Shown here piece by piece: positions 1 through 12,720 of a stretch of DNA of 64,000 nt (position 1 is its first letter; each line of letters starts with the position of its first letter). The notes beneath the pieces were generated by a model that made no database searches, had not been told where the DNA came from, and saw nothing but the letters and a program-made list of their open reading frames with translations. Origin of the DNA: Stictocephala bisonia (taxonomy: Eukaryota > Arthropoda > Insecta > Hemiptera > Membracidae). Made by a program: the position numbers and the translations under genes. The stretch is from positions 1,357,111-1,421,110 of the forward strand of contig JAQJVL010000047.1 in the NCBI GenBank assembly GCA_035578905.1. The letters run 5' to 3'.

Positions 1-2520
1 ATACATTTTACTAATGTTAGTTAATGTATGTTGATAGCAAGTAAATAAATGTAAATTAATCCAACATACCATACTATATTAAAACTCAATGAAATATTTG
101 AAATAAAATAATAAAATTAAACCCCTACAAAGGATTTATGATCTCTTAGTTTATTTTGAAGTCGTTTTCCACCAATCTAACATCTTGTAGTATTATTGTT
201 TTCACAATATAAATATCTCGTAACATTTAAATATACCTTTTGAAAATGATTTCTGATAACTTCCAAATAAGAAATTAATATAGTATAAGCCTATATATTG
301 CAATACTAAAGACAGAATTTCAATTATTTTAACATATTTTCTTTAACAAATCGGATATAAAAGGGTTTCATACTGTAATTTTACGGTTTAAAATTCTTTT
401 TTCAACAAATAATAAATAAATATAAAATTATAATTATTATGTTCCTATTTTCTACATATACTTTCTTGGATTCATATGTATAATGCAAAAATCCACGTCT
501 GTTGTTGAGTTATAGAAATATTAATATGCATTTATGCATAAATAGTATTAATATATTATTTATTTCAATTATTCTTGTAAGGAATGAATAAGACATATAT
601 ATCATAAACATAAATTTTACATACTGTAATAAGGTATGGGAGGCTGAATTCCATAGCTGAACTTGAAGGTTGACTCAAAAAAACTTTATTCAAGTTTCAA
701 ATAAAATACTAAAAAAAATCTGAAATAAATATATTCAAATAAAATAGCAAATTTAGATCTAAAAATATTTAAATGGAATATTACATCTACATGGAATGTT
801 AGATGTAAAATATGTTAATAAAATATTACAAAAATCTGAAATAAATATATTCAACTAAAATAGTAAATTTAGATTTAAAAATATGTTAATTTTGTTTCCA
901 TTCGTAGCATTTATATTAGGAAATATATTAGCAATTATAATATCAAAATACAAATGAAAAAGAATTATATGACAACAAACTAAAATAAAATAATTATTTT
1001 CGAATATATTTAAAATGCATGTTTTAAATATATTTTTAACTAAGTTAATTAATTAAGTTAAAAATTAATTAAAATTTTAACTTAGTTAAGTTAAAAATTA
1101 AGTTTGTTGCTAAATATTTCTGTTAATAAGATAGGCACCCTGTGATATACCAATATCTCATAAAAAAGAGTGTTGTATGTTGTAAAAAGTAGGCGTGTAG
1201 TTGAAAAATAGTCAAATTTGGTTTCTTTAAGAACCAACAAACCACTCCTCCAAACATATTGCGGACACCTCTATTCTTTTGTGGTTAAGTATAAGAGAGG
1301 ACGTAATAGTCCTAACTTTGCCCCGTTAAATAAAGCATATTTGATTTCATTCTCGTATGTGATACGAAGAAAAACCTCCTCAAATCAAGCAAAAAAGTTA
1401 ATAAGCAACATTATTAAAATTCTTACCATGCTCATACTAGAACCCCGCACATAAACATTTTACATAATCTAACATACCCATTAAATTACACGTGAACCGT
1501 ACAACTCCCATATTATATTATATTTCTCTTCCATTATTCTTTCACTCTTTTTGTTTAAATGTTTCTGTCAAGTTGTTTATTAGTGTAGTCCTCATTGAAT
1601 TATTAATTTAAGTGAAAGAGGGATATTACTAGTTAAAATTTTGCCTGGAGTATTAAAATGAACTGCATTAACTGCTATTTGACCATCACTATCGTTATAT
1701 TGTACAAGATTTATATTAGTTACTGTAGGAGCTTATTGCATGACATTATGAGAAACACACAGTATAATGATGAGCTGTGGAAAACTATAAAATAAAAGAA
1801 TAATAATAATCACTATAAGGGTTTCTATACTTTACTTTTTCCCTGTTATTTGACAACACTTCTAGACAAATGACAGAAAACGTTGCTACCTACAACATCG
1901 CTTTTAAAAGTTCTTAGTTTTATTAAATAACCCATTAACAAAATGATATTATAATTATTTTAACGAATAATACATACACTGTGGTAGAATAACACATATT
2001 TCACACTTTTTACTTGTGGACCATCTTGTATCTTGTGTATTTATTTTAGTTAATATTAACGATTAATACTCATTTGACGTTAATTTTTGTATACAAAACT
2101 ACTATACAATTCTTTTACTAAACTAATTTCAAGTCTCAATACCTATTTATTGTTTCAATGAAACACGTACGAACTCTGAATATCCAAGAAGTTAGCGGAG
2201 CCTAATACCGTACTGCAACTTACATTACTTGTGGAGATACAAAGTGCTGGAGTCGTAACTCCATTATGGAGCTATTATTTTATGCAAATACACATGCAAC
2301 TATTTGTTGTGACATTGTCTTACCCTACGTATGTCATAATGGTTTACAATTAATTATTAATTTACTTCTACATCTTTTTTTACTAAACAAAGATATTTTT
2401 AATAAGTTGTTGAATATTAACTTTGGAATTTAATTTGTGACTAAATTGAAATAATTTATCAAATATAAGTGAAATTACATTACTGTATTGTTGGTGCATA
2501 TATGGTTAAATTGATTATTC
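1..2520. other. AT-rich intergenic, no gene seen
   Basis: Strongly AT-rich sequence. The only open frame of note (78 codons at 1218-1454, plus) has no recognisable domain. Apart from the short tandem duplication at 700-886, nothing here is supported as a gene or element. Confidence 0.6.
700..886. repeat. Local tandem duplication, 116-bp offset
   Basis: A segment of about 70 bp containing AATCTGAAATAAATATATTC followed by AAATTTAGAT occurs twice, at about 700-771 and 816-886, in direct orientation with an offset of 116 bp and a few mismatches. It is a simple local duplication. Confidence 0.7.
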
Positions 2521-2525
2521 CTTCA

Positions 2526-2550
2526 TAGGACGCCGATCGTCAAGATATGG
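2526..2550 (-). repeat. Truncated SINE family A tail
   Basis: GACGCCGATCGTCAAGATAT matches, in reverse orientation, the 3' end of the SINE at 51276-51560 and of the copy at 2757-3060. Only the tail is recognisable, so this is a heavily 3'-only fragment or an independent short homology. Confidence 0.4.
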
Positions 2551-2756
2551 TCACGTGCTTTACATCCGATATAAACGTACCTTTTAGGTTAACTTACATA
2601 CAGTAGTGAGAACCAAGGAACAAAGGTGAATATAAAATGAGAAAAAGAGAAAAAATGTTTAATATTAGAGTATAAAGCTTCAAAAAAATTACGTGTACGT
2701 AAATAAAAATAAAAAAATGAGATAATTTGGTTAAACTGGAATATAATTCTTTGTTA

Positions 2757-3060
2757 TTAAGGCACCGATCGTCAAGGTATGGGCGAATATGAGGGGTGAA
2801 TGAGTATGATGAGTGTATATGACCGAGTGTAGCCATTTTTACTAACTTAGGTTGACTTCTCCTTAGGAAGAGCTATTTATTGATAGCCCATCTAGGGACC
2901 TACAGCTTTGCGTGAACTTCGAACCACGTAGTGTTGGTCTGATTTTCAAATAACTCACAAGCCTGACACTCAGTTCTCTGCCCTTCACAACATCTTCACC
3001 TTGACTGCCATCCAACATGGACAACCCCAGACTTCTCTAATAGTGTCCACGTCGATGGAA
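2757..3060 (-). mobile_element. SINE-like element, family A
   Basis: Read on the minus strand, this interval aligns with the family A copies at 5145-5440 and 51276-51560. Shared landmarks are CTACGTGGTTCG, a GGGCTATnAATAAAT stretch, CATATTCGCCCATA and a tail ending TTGACGATCGGTGCCTTA. The similarity to the 51-kb copy is extensive over the last 130 bp, by eye about 75 percent. The tRNA-like head is not evident in this copy, so the 5' part may be truncated or belong to a different subfamily. It encodes no protein. Confidence 0.6.
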
Positions 3061-3860
3061 ACCTATAGTGCCGACATAATAAATAAATAATACAGGCTGG
3101 ATACAAAAAACTGAACTGAACTGCTTTATTTAACAATTAATAAAGCATACTATATGTATTTGGGATAATTTAATAATTTTACTTTTCTATACTTATGTTA
3201 ATGACTCTAAACATTTTAATGTTTAATTTCATTACTATATTAAATAGTTCACATATATAACCTTGAAGATTTACTATATTAATATGTTTCACAAAATGTT
3301 GACCGTTTACGCATATTTTAAAATCAATTTACCTTCGTACACTATAGTATTTTTATTTTAAAATATTTTTTTCTGTTATTTTTACCTTTATTTCGTTACT
3401 TTACATACAAATTTGACAAGCTTCAGTCTTCGTGTTCTTCTATATTTATATTCCCATCTATTTTACTCAATCAGTAACCGGTTTTATACAAGAACACATA
3501 CTGCTGCAATCTCATTTCCTATTTCTTATGACGCAATTAAATTAATTACTTAAGTTGTTATATATGATTGAAAACATTAGTAATATATATAAAAAAATCA
3601 TGTATTACTTTAAGACATTAACCAACATAAATTTCATTAGCTAAACGTATAAGTAAGATTTGCTTTCCGTTACTTTTCATCTTCGTCACACTGTCATTAG
3701 GTTTTAGGAAGTCCCCAAACAAGAAACGTCCATTAACTAAAGGACAGATAGAATATTTTCGGCCACCAAATAATAAATACATTTATTATGATGACTATTA
3801 TAAATTATTTTTCACAACATATAAATCAATTACACTGGAATTACAGTCAAGATGAACAAT
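3061..3860. other. AT-rich intergenic, no gene seen
   Basis: AT-rich sequence between a SINE-like element and the 105-bp array. No open frame or repeat I can support. Confidence 0.5.
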
Positions 3861-5120
3861 AGTACAAATCACACGAATGTTACTGCACAGTAAGATCGTA
3901 ATTAGCCGGCGTACCTCAGCTACTTGGGAACAAAGTGCTGTCGAAATTTTAGCTGATACGTCTATAGTACAAATCACACGAATGTTACTGCACAGTAAGA
4001 TCGTAATTAGCCGGCGTACCTCAGCTACTTGGGAACAAAGTGCTGTCGAAATTTTAGCTGATACGTCTATAGTACAAATCACACGAATGTTACTCCATAG
4101 TAAGATCGTAATTAGCCGGCGTACCTCAGCTACTTGGGAACACAGTGCTGTCGAAATTTTAGCTGATACGTCTATAGTACAAATCACACGAATGTTACTG
4201 CACAGCAAGATCGTAACTAGCCGGCGTACCTCAGCTACTTGGGAACAAAGTGCTGTCGAGATTTTAGCTGATATGTCTATAGTACAAATCACACGAATGT
4301 TACTGCACAGTAAGATAGTAATTAGCCGGCGTACCTCAGCTACTTGGAAACACAGTGCTGTCGAAATTTTAGCTGATACGTCGATAGTACAAATCACACG
4401 AATGTTACTGCACAGTAAGATCATAATCAGCCGGCGTACCTCAGCTACTTGGGAACAAAGTGCTGTCGAGATTTTAGCTGATACATCTATAGTACAAATC
4501 ACACGAATGTTACTGCACAGTAAGACCGTAATTAGCCGGCGTACCTCAGCTACTTGGGAACACAGTGCTGTCGAAATTTTAGCGGATACGTCTATAGTAC
4601 AAATCACACGAATGTTACTGCACAGTAAGATCGTAATTAGCCGGCGTACCTCAGCTACTTGGGAACAAAGTGCTGTCAAGATTTTAGCTGATACGTCTAT
4701 AGTACAAATCACACGAATGTTACTGCACAGTAAGATCATAACTAGCCGGCGTACCTCAGCTACTTGGGAACAAAGTGCTGTCGAGATATTAGCTGACACG
4801 TCTATAGTACAAATCACACGAATGTTACTGCACAGTAAGATCGTAACTAGCCGGCGTACCTCAGCTACTTGGGAACAAAGTGCTGTCGAGATATTAGCTG
4901 ACACGTCTATAGTACAAATCACACGAATGTTACTGCACAGTAAGATCGTAACTAGCCGGCGTACCTCAGCTACTTGAGAACAAGGTGCTGTTGAGATTTT
5001 AGCTGATTCGTCTATAGTACAAATCACACGAATGTTACTGCACAGTAAGATCGTTACTAGCCGGCGTACCTCAGCTACTTGAGAACAAAGTGCTATCGAA
5101 ATTTTAGCTGATACTTCTAA
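3861..5120. repeat. 105-bp tandem array, 12 copies
   Basis: Direct repeats with an exact 105-bp period; AGTACAAATC recurs at 3861, 3966 and onwards, giving 12 units with the internal marker GCCGGCGTACCTCAGCTAC. Units differ by a few substitutions each and no indels, so the period is held perfectly. Because 105 is divisible by 3, frames without a stop stay open through the array on both strands: 366 codons plus (3877-4977) and 447 codons minus (5141-3798). On the plus strand the last two units carry TGG to TGA. On the minus strand every unit is open, and by hand count slightly more than half of the variant sites are silent. No known domain is encoded. The best call is a minisatellite; expression is not shown. 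The array ends about 25 bp before a family A SINE. Confidence 0.9.
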
Positions 5121-5144
5121 TGCTTTGTTCTTGAATGCCAATGG

Positions 5145-5440
5145 AACGTCCGATCTGCGGTTGCCATCTGCCTAGGCACAACTAGAGAAGTCTAGGTTGG
5201 GTCAGGATCCCGATGTCATGAAGAGGAGAGAATTTAGAGGCATGCTTATAAATTAGCTGGAAATCAAACCAGTCATACGTGGTTCGCATTCCATGTAAGG
5301 CTTTAGTTGCCCTAGGTATTGGGCTACTATTAATGGTTCTTCGTAAAGATTAGTTGACCTTACTTAGTAACGATACTACAATCGTTCAGTTAAATTCATC
5401 ACACTCATTTACTCCTCATATTTACACATACATATATACT
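5145..5440 (+). mobile_element. SINE-like element, family A
   Basis: Homologous to the 2757-3060 copy in inverted orientation: both have TAGAGAAGTCT, then an ACGTGGTTCGnAnTTC stretch, then GGGCTAnnAnTAAT and CTCATTTACTCCTCATATT near the 3' end. The 3' tail is less well preserved than in the copy at 51276. The element abuts the right edge of the 105-bp array. Confidence 0.6.
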
Positions 5441-6363
5441 ATAATAGTAATGTATAATGTGAAAAACTGTTGACCTCTTGGGTACCAAATATATAGCGTT
5501 TATTGTTTATGTCTGAAATTTCCTTTCTTTAAAGAATACTTAATTTTATCAACAACATAATTTGTTCTATTCTATAGAGAGTGAGATAGTAGAGTTTGAC
5601 TGCAACCAAACTGGTTGTATCCAGATTATTCCTCGTATGTGATCTAGATTTATTTCTCTTGTTAATAAAATAGATTTTCGTTTATGGATGAAACTTCCGT
5701 CTTTGTAAGTGTTGTGAAAGAAGTCGACAACAGTTTATATATCATAAAGCAATAATATTGAAGAATGGTAAAATCTTCGTAAAAAGTTTGAGACTTGAAC
5801 AGTGCTAGTTACAAAGTGAGTTTACACTAATTAACATTTGTTGCATGCTCAAAACAGTCGTAAACGTAGATTAGAAGAAATAATTAATAAAACTTAGTAA
5901 AACAATTGGTTGCAATGTTTGTTTCCTTATCCCAACAATTAGGAAAAACAAGAAATAAAAAATAAATGTATAAATAAATAAAAATAAAATAATGAATACA
6001 ATTCTCTTAATTTTTAAACTCGATGAACTGTAAATGGTAAAAAATGCCATCTACAATGACATACATTGATCCTAATTGGCTTTAGATATATTTTAATTAA
6101 AAGATTACGTCTTAAAATGTATCGTATTACGGCAGTTTTATTACCGGTCGTATACTGTTATAACAAACAGTGGCAAATCGAACTAATTGAAGTGGTACAA
6201 ACAAATGACTGTTAGTGTTAGCCCAGTTATTTGCAATATCTTATGCAAACAAAATTAATATGTCAACTGAAATTTAATTAAGTCACCTAAACACTTAAAA
6301 ACGGGTTTGCCACTCCCACCCACTCAATCATATACAGAAATATTGATCAACCTGTCTATCCAG
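5441..6363. other. AT-rich intergenic, no gene seen
   Basis: AT-rich sequence leading into the first 36-bp minisatellite. No supported gene or element. Confidence 0.5.
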
Positions 6364-7570
6364 AAACGTACAATAGTGGTGACTAACCCACCTCACCCAA
6401 CACGTACAATAGTGGTGACCAACCCACCTCACCCAACACGTACAATAGTGGTGACCAACCCACCTCACCCAACACGTACAATAGTGGTGACCAACCCACC
6501 TCACCCAACACGTACAATAGTGGTGACCAACCTACCTCACCCATACATGTACAATAGTGGTGACCAACCCACCTCACCCAACACGTACAATAGTGTTGAC
6601 CAACCCACCTCACCCAACACGTACAATAGTGGTGACCAACCCACCTCACCCAACACGTACAATAGTGGTGACCAACCCACCTCACCCAACACGTACAATA
6701 GTGGTGACCAACCTACCTCACCCATACATGTACAATAGTGGTGACCAACCCACCTCACCCAACACGTACAATAGTGGTGACCAACCCACCTCACCCATAA
6801 ACGTACAATAGTGGTGACCAACCCACCTCACCCAACACGTACAATAGTGGTGACCAACCCACCTCACCCAACACGTACAATAGTGGTGACCAACCTACCT
6901 CACCCATACATGTACAATAGTGGTGACCAACCCACCTCACCCAACACGTACAATAGTGGTGACCAACCCACCTCACCCAACACGTACAATAGTGGTGACC
7001 AACCCACCTCACCCAACACGTACAATAGTGGTGACCAACCTACCTCACCCATACATGTACAATAGTGGTGACCAACCCACCTCACCCAACACGTACAATA
7101 GTGGTGACCAACCCACCTCACCCATAAACGTACAATAGTGGTGACCAACCCACCTCACCCAACACGTACAATAGTGGTGACCAACCCACCTCACCCAACA
7201 CGTACAATAGTGGTGACCAACCCACCTCACCCAACACGTACAATAGTGGTGACCAACCCACCTCACCCAACACGTACAATAGTGGTGACCAACCCACCTC
7301 ACCCAACACGTACAATAGTGGTGACCAACCCACCTCACCCAACACGTACAATAGTGGTGACCAACCCACCTCACCCAACACGTACAATAGTGGTGACCAA
7401 CCCACCTCACCCAACACGTACAATAGTGGTGACCAACCCACCTCACCCAACACGTACAATAGTGGTGACCAACCCACCTCACCCAACACGTACAATAGTG
7501 GTGACCAACCCACCTCACCCAACATGTACAATAGTGGTGACCAACCCACCTCACCCAACACGTATAGTAA
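6364..7570. repeat. 36-bp minisatellite, about 33 copies (array 1)
   Basis: Direct repeats with the core CACGTACAATAGTGGTGACC followed by AACCCACCTCACCCAA, period 36 bp. Variant units ending CCTACCTCACCCATACATG are 37 bp and recur at about 6531, 6711, 6892 and 7041, giving an approximately 181-bp higher-order pattern (five units plus one base) at the first three. Another variant, CCCATAAACG, recurs at 6794 and 7121. From 7131 on, 12 nearly identical units follow. Period 36 gives shifting open frames on both strands (Pro/Thr/His-rich plus, Trp/Gly/Cys-rich minus). I regard these as by-products. Confidence 0.92.
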
Positions 7571-7689
7571 TAATGATGTAAAGGTCTGCAAAACCGTAAA
7601 GCTTGTAGAATAAGGCTGCATATATTTTCTCGGAACATCTCTAAGGACAACCGCTCACCACAATAAACTGTGAGCAGTGACATAAAACA

Positions 7690-8725
7690 TTTATATGTCA
7701 CTGCCCATACACGTACAGTGATATTGACCCACCCAAACATGTACAGTGGTATTGACCCATCCGCCCACCTATACACTACAGTGTTATTAACTCCCCCTCA
7801 CGCCCATACACGTACAGTGGTACTATCCCACCCACCACCTATACACGTACAGTGATATTGACCCACCCACTTATACACGTTCAGTGGTATTAACCCACCC
7901 ACCTGCCCTCCATACACGTACTGTGGTATTGACCCACCCACACACCCATATACGTACAGAGATATTGACCCACCCGCCCACCCATACACTTACATTGGTA
8001 TTGCCCCACCTGCCCACCCATAAACGTACAGTGGTATTGCCTCACCTGCCCGCCCATACACGTACAGTGGTATTGATCAACCTGCCCACCCATACACGTC
8101 CAGTAATATTGACCCACCCATCCACCCACACACGTACAGTGGTATTGACCCACCTGCTCGCCCATACACGTACAGTGGTATTGACCCACCCATACACGTA
8201 CAGTGGTATTGACCCACCCATACACGTACAGTGGTATTGACCCACCCATACACGTACAGTGGTATTGACCCACCTGCCCGCCCATACACGTACACTGGTA
8301 TTGACCCACCCATCCACCCATACACGTACAGTGGTATTGACCCACCTGCCCACCCATACAAGTACACTGGTATTGACCCACCCATCCACCCATACACGTA
8401 CAGTGGTATTGACCCACCTGCCCGCCCATACACGTACACTGGTATTGACCCACCCATCCACCCATACACGTACAGTGGTATTGACCCACCTGCCCGCCCA
8501 TACACGTACACTGGTATTGACCCACCCATACACGTACAGTGGTATTGACCCACCTGCCCACCCATACACGTACACTGGTATTGACCCACCCATCCACCCA
8601 TACACGTACAGTGGTATTGACCCACCTGCCCGCCCATACACGTACACTGGTTTTGACCCACCCATCCACCCATACACGTACAGTGGTATTGACCCACCTG
8701 CCCGCCCATACAAGTACAGTGGTAT
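7690..8725. repeat. 36-bp minisatellite, 72-bp dimers (array 2)
   Basis: Second array 120 bp after array 1, same 36-bp period, core CACGTACAGTGGTATTGACC. From about 8250 two monomer types alternate: type A with ACAGTGG and a CCTGCCCG end, type B with ACACTGG and a CCATCCA end, so the true unit there is a 72-bp dimer. The left half, 7690-8050, is irregular and more diverged. Frames of up to about 259 codons run through it because of the period. About 29 monomers. Confidence 0.9.
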
Positions 8726-9909
8726 TAATAAAACCATACAGATTAGGATCAAAAACACAATTTTACACATTCTTGCATTGTAAATAGGTAGACTATAGTT
8801 TCAGTATAAGTAGCCTGATTTAGTATAATTGAACTAACTCTAAATTTGTCAAGCACTAATCAAAAATTAAATAATAGTTTTTAATATAATATCAAATTTG
8901 TCTACATTAAAAGACGTTAATTTACGTTAATTAAATTAATTTACATTAATTTACGCATAGTTAATCTGGTGATAAGTAAATATTTATTTAATGACAAAAG
9001 CTATAAAGTCTCTCAGATTTGTGTTTACAGCAGCATGTCAGAACTATTCCGAATGCAGTAAAGAGACACTAACACACAGCACATTACTGCTCACCTGTGA
9101 ACATGTTTATAGGCTAATAAGCAACATTGTAGAGCTTCAATAGTATAAGTACGGTTGGTAAATATCCATATCTATCAATTAATGTTGTTATACAGTCCAT
9201 ATTAACAGTATACAGTTTAAACTATTCATGGAGTTCAGGAAAACTTCATTATTGCAAATTCTATGTTGGCGATAAAATAAATAGCTGTACAATGTGTTTA
9301 AGGCCTTAGTCCATGCTAATTTTCTTTTAGAAAACTAATTAATATCCTTGAACTAAAATTTAAAATGTTTGAGTTTTATTCGTTTTAATTATATATAATT
9401 ATTTGATAAAAAAGTATTAATGATTTTTACTTAACTAAATGGCTCTAGGATAGCTACAAGCTTCATAAAATATGGATGGTTCAAAAGCTCTAGCTTATTA
9501 TAAGGGTTTAAAAATTTTTTTTATATGAAATCAATAACTAATCTATTATACTGTCTATATGTGTTCTTATTACTGTCGTCTTATTCCCACTTGGTAATTT
9601 GTATAAGGACATCAACTTTGAATTATTACCACTTTTTAAAATTATTTAAATAATCGTATTTGTTTCTATAAATAAATAGTAAATTAAAAGTATCCATGAA
9701 TTTGTATATTACATATCATGGAAAACATGTTTATACTGAGATGCTATAATAATCCTACATAACATTCCTTTAATTAGCTTTAAATATAAAACTACTATAT
9801 GAATTAATTTATATATTATACGAATAGTACAGTTATTTTAAAGTACACATAACTTCATTACTAATTATTGTAAATGATTTTGGCCAATTAGATATAAAAT
9901 TCTTTTAAT
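8726..9909. other. AT-rich intergenic, no gene seen
   Basis: AT-rich filler between minisatellite array 2 and a SINE. No supported gene, element or tandem repeat. Confidence 0.5.
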
Positions 9910-10150
9910 TTTTTTTATAAATAAAGAAGAGGCCGATCTCATCCTTAACCTTACTGTGCCCATTCATCATAGAATATTGATCTATGCGAGGAACTTATTC
10001 AGACAGAGTAAGGGGGCGAACCAGTACAGTAGAAGGTGAATATTACTGATAAATCTTTCAGTCTAGGCCGGATTCGAACCAGCACTATCTCTAACCCAAG
10101 CTCAATGATCTGACACCTAAGACCACTCGGCCACCGGCTGGCCCAAGCAT
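9910..10150 (-). mobile_element. tRNA-derived SINE, family B
   Basis: The minus strand starts near 10145 with a tRNA-like head: GCCGGTGGCCGAGTGG (A-box-like) and, about 50 nt on, GGTTCGAATCCGGCC (B-box-like), resembling class II (Leu/Ser-type) tRNAs. It continues through an unrelated body to a tail with GGATGAGATCGGCCTC before A/T-rich sequence at 9910-9930. The tail is shared with a fragment at 47571-47626. The head looks like a tRNA but lacks a credible acceptor stem and anticodon arm, so I call a pol III-type SINE, not a tRNA gene. Confidence 0.65.
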
Positions 10151-12359
10151 ATATACATAAACAACATATATACATAAAACAAAAATATATGTTGTTTTAA
10201 GTTATTATATATTGTCAGTTACATTGATATATTTATATAATAACAATATTGGTACTACAGGTAGATCAATGTCAGATTTCATGCCAATTATAAATGTAAT
10301 TGATGTAATTCCGACAGAAAATATCGTATTTATTAACACTCAAAGAACAACTGAAGATGATTTATCTGTTAGTCAGCTTTACATATCCCTTCGACGGTTA
10401 ATGTTTACCAATATGTACGGTAACAGTTAATAATAAAAACGTAATATTTAGACAAATCTCCATTTATAAATTTCAAGGTACAATAAATAAATATTTAAGT
10501 GGATTAAAAACACGATACGTTACTTAAAATACAGCTATGCAAACTTTAAAACATCTTAAATAAGTTTAATTCATGTGTTATTTGTCAAGTTGAACAGAAA
10601 AAATATAATTGTTATACATAGTTTAACATTTTATCCCTCCCCCCTATGAAATTTGCATGGTTCTTATATATTTCAGTGATTAAAAAAATACGGATATTGT
10701 ACTTATTAATACTCAACAAATGTACGTATCTCAGAATATTATTGGAAAATATTCAGTATGAAAGAGTTTTAATGAGTATAAAACGTGTTTCATTTAAAAT
10801 CCATAGTCTCAAATCTAATTAAAAATGTTACCTCAGAGTATTTGTTAAACAAGGAACAGATAGCGTGTAGAGCAAACAACCTTTAAAGTTGAGATAAGAC
10901 ATCCATAAGTTTATATTGTATAAAGATCACAATCCACCTCGTAACATTTGTCAGTTCAGACAGCTGCCTATTTGTTTGCCTGACGTAGTGTAACGATCTT
11001 CCATATATTTGTTAGGCAAACATTTCGCATGTTGTTACAGATGAATCAGTTATCCATATGATAATCAGTTAAACCCTTATTAAAATGTTAATCATAGTTG
11101 ATGGATGTCACGTGGAATTAGGTTTTTTATTACTGCTTACGCTGAATCAGGTCTTACCAACAAGGTTATATATTTTTTGCGAGCCATGATTATTTTTGGC
11201 ACTATTATATTATCAATTAGGATATCATTCAGATGCCAATCAGAAAACATTCCTGCAGCTACCTATTGTAAACATAGTTTCGTGTTAGGCACAATGTTTC
11301 CTCTATGAACGCATGCAACTATGAATTCCTAAGAATAGATAGTTTCACAGTATCTATGTATTCTTTAGGATACACGACATAAAATCTATATATATATTGG
11401 CTAGTCTCCTTATGAAGCTGTGTCAGTTCAAAATCACCTTCAAGACAAAACTCTGCCCAGGTGTACTTTAATGCAATTTTTTTCTGCTTAGGAAACATTA
11501 CCATGCTATGGTACATCTGTTTAATTTATTTAAAGTCATTTTAAATATACGTATTACAGTTAGGATTGAACCACAGTTAAAATTGTTTTGAACGTAATAT
11601 AATTGAATCATATGTATTATAAACAAAATAGTGGCTGTATTATTATATTTTTTCCGTTCTCATTACTTGAAAAAAAAAAAACATATATAATAAGGAACAA
11701 GAATACCATAGGCTATGCCATCTTGATTATCTACTGAAGCCTTTTTCATAAAAAAGAGTTTTACATGAAGAAAATATGTTTGAGAAGCATATATAGTACA
11801 CGAAAAAAGTAATTTTTAATCCCATGCTTCAATCACTACGTAAAAGTCAATCGAAGATAATTGCTTATTTATGGAGCATAATTAAATGCTGAAAGGCCAA
11901 TAATTATATTGAATAATATACTATATGCATTGAGATTAATATTCCAGACTAAAATTTACAAAAAAGGTTTGCCCATGAATGGGTTTTAAGTACAAAATAC
12001 CCTCTAAAGGTTCTTACTTCCGTTTTCTGTTGATAACAATTAGTTGCAGAGATTTTTTCTGAAAAACAGACAGGCTCTGAGAGGAATCTCATGCCTTAAA
12101 CTTAGTTAAGCTCCTAGAAACTCTCTGAGATAATTTTCCTTGCAATAATTTCATTTGTAATGACGTCTACTAAAACATTTAAAAAATACACGGGTTGTAA
12201 TTTTGGTACCATTTTTTCAGTTTATAATCCTATAGTGATTGGCTAATGATTAATGATAAAAAATTGGACGGCTCACAATCGCTTTAGTTTTGACTAAAGA
12301 TAGAAATTGAAGCCTGATTAGGATAGAGGTTTTATATATGATTATATAAGATACATTAG
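10151..12359. other. AT-rich intergenic, no gene seen
   Basis: AT-rich sequence with short open frames of 65-72 codons that match nothing I recognise. A short inverted motif CTTTAGTTTTGACTAAAG lies at about 12281. The right end meets the GC-rich LINE. Confidence 0.5.
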
Positions 12360-12720
12360 CCTATACAGTCGGAGTCGGATCGTGAAGTGTAGCAGGGAGC
12401 TACGGCTGGTGTAGGCACTAGGGCCTCTTCAGCCTAGGATAGGTAGGTGAAGGGTAACCGATCGTGACTGTACGCGGCAAGCAGGCAGCTCGGATCTCCC
12501 GAAAGAAGGCCCCAAGGCATCATGGCATCTGAAACAAACAAACAGAGGAAAAACATGGGAAGTTAAAACTGATTCAGAGCTAAGTGAGGGTGGAACGGGG
12601 ATGAGAGATTACTATGATGAGGATTATACGTGGAATATGTGTGAGGGGATGCCGTTACTTGGACGTCAGTAGTAGGTTACGGGAAGAGTGGCTAATGGTT
12701 GTGGGGCCGGAAGAGGTGGG

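Noticed and set aside
3798..5141. 447-codon minus and 366-codon plus frames as protein-coding genes
   Set aside because: They arise from a 105-bp period with no stop in the unit; no domain, no start context and no evidence of expression. Kept only as a testable finding.
6307..8783. Numerous overlapping Pro/Thr-rich and Trp/Gly/Cys-rich frames
   Set aside because: By-products of a 36-bp tandem repeat read in all frames; 37-bp variants shift the frame repeatedly.
10058..10145. tRNA gene (Leu/Ser-like) on the minus strand
   Set aside because: A- and B-box-like motifs are present, but acceptor and anticodon stems do not pair convincingly and a SINE body follows.
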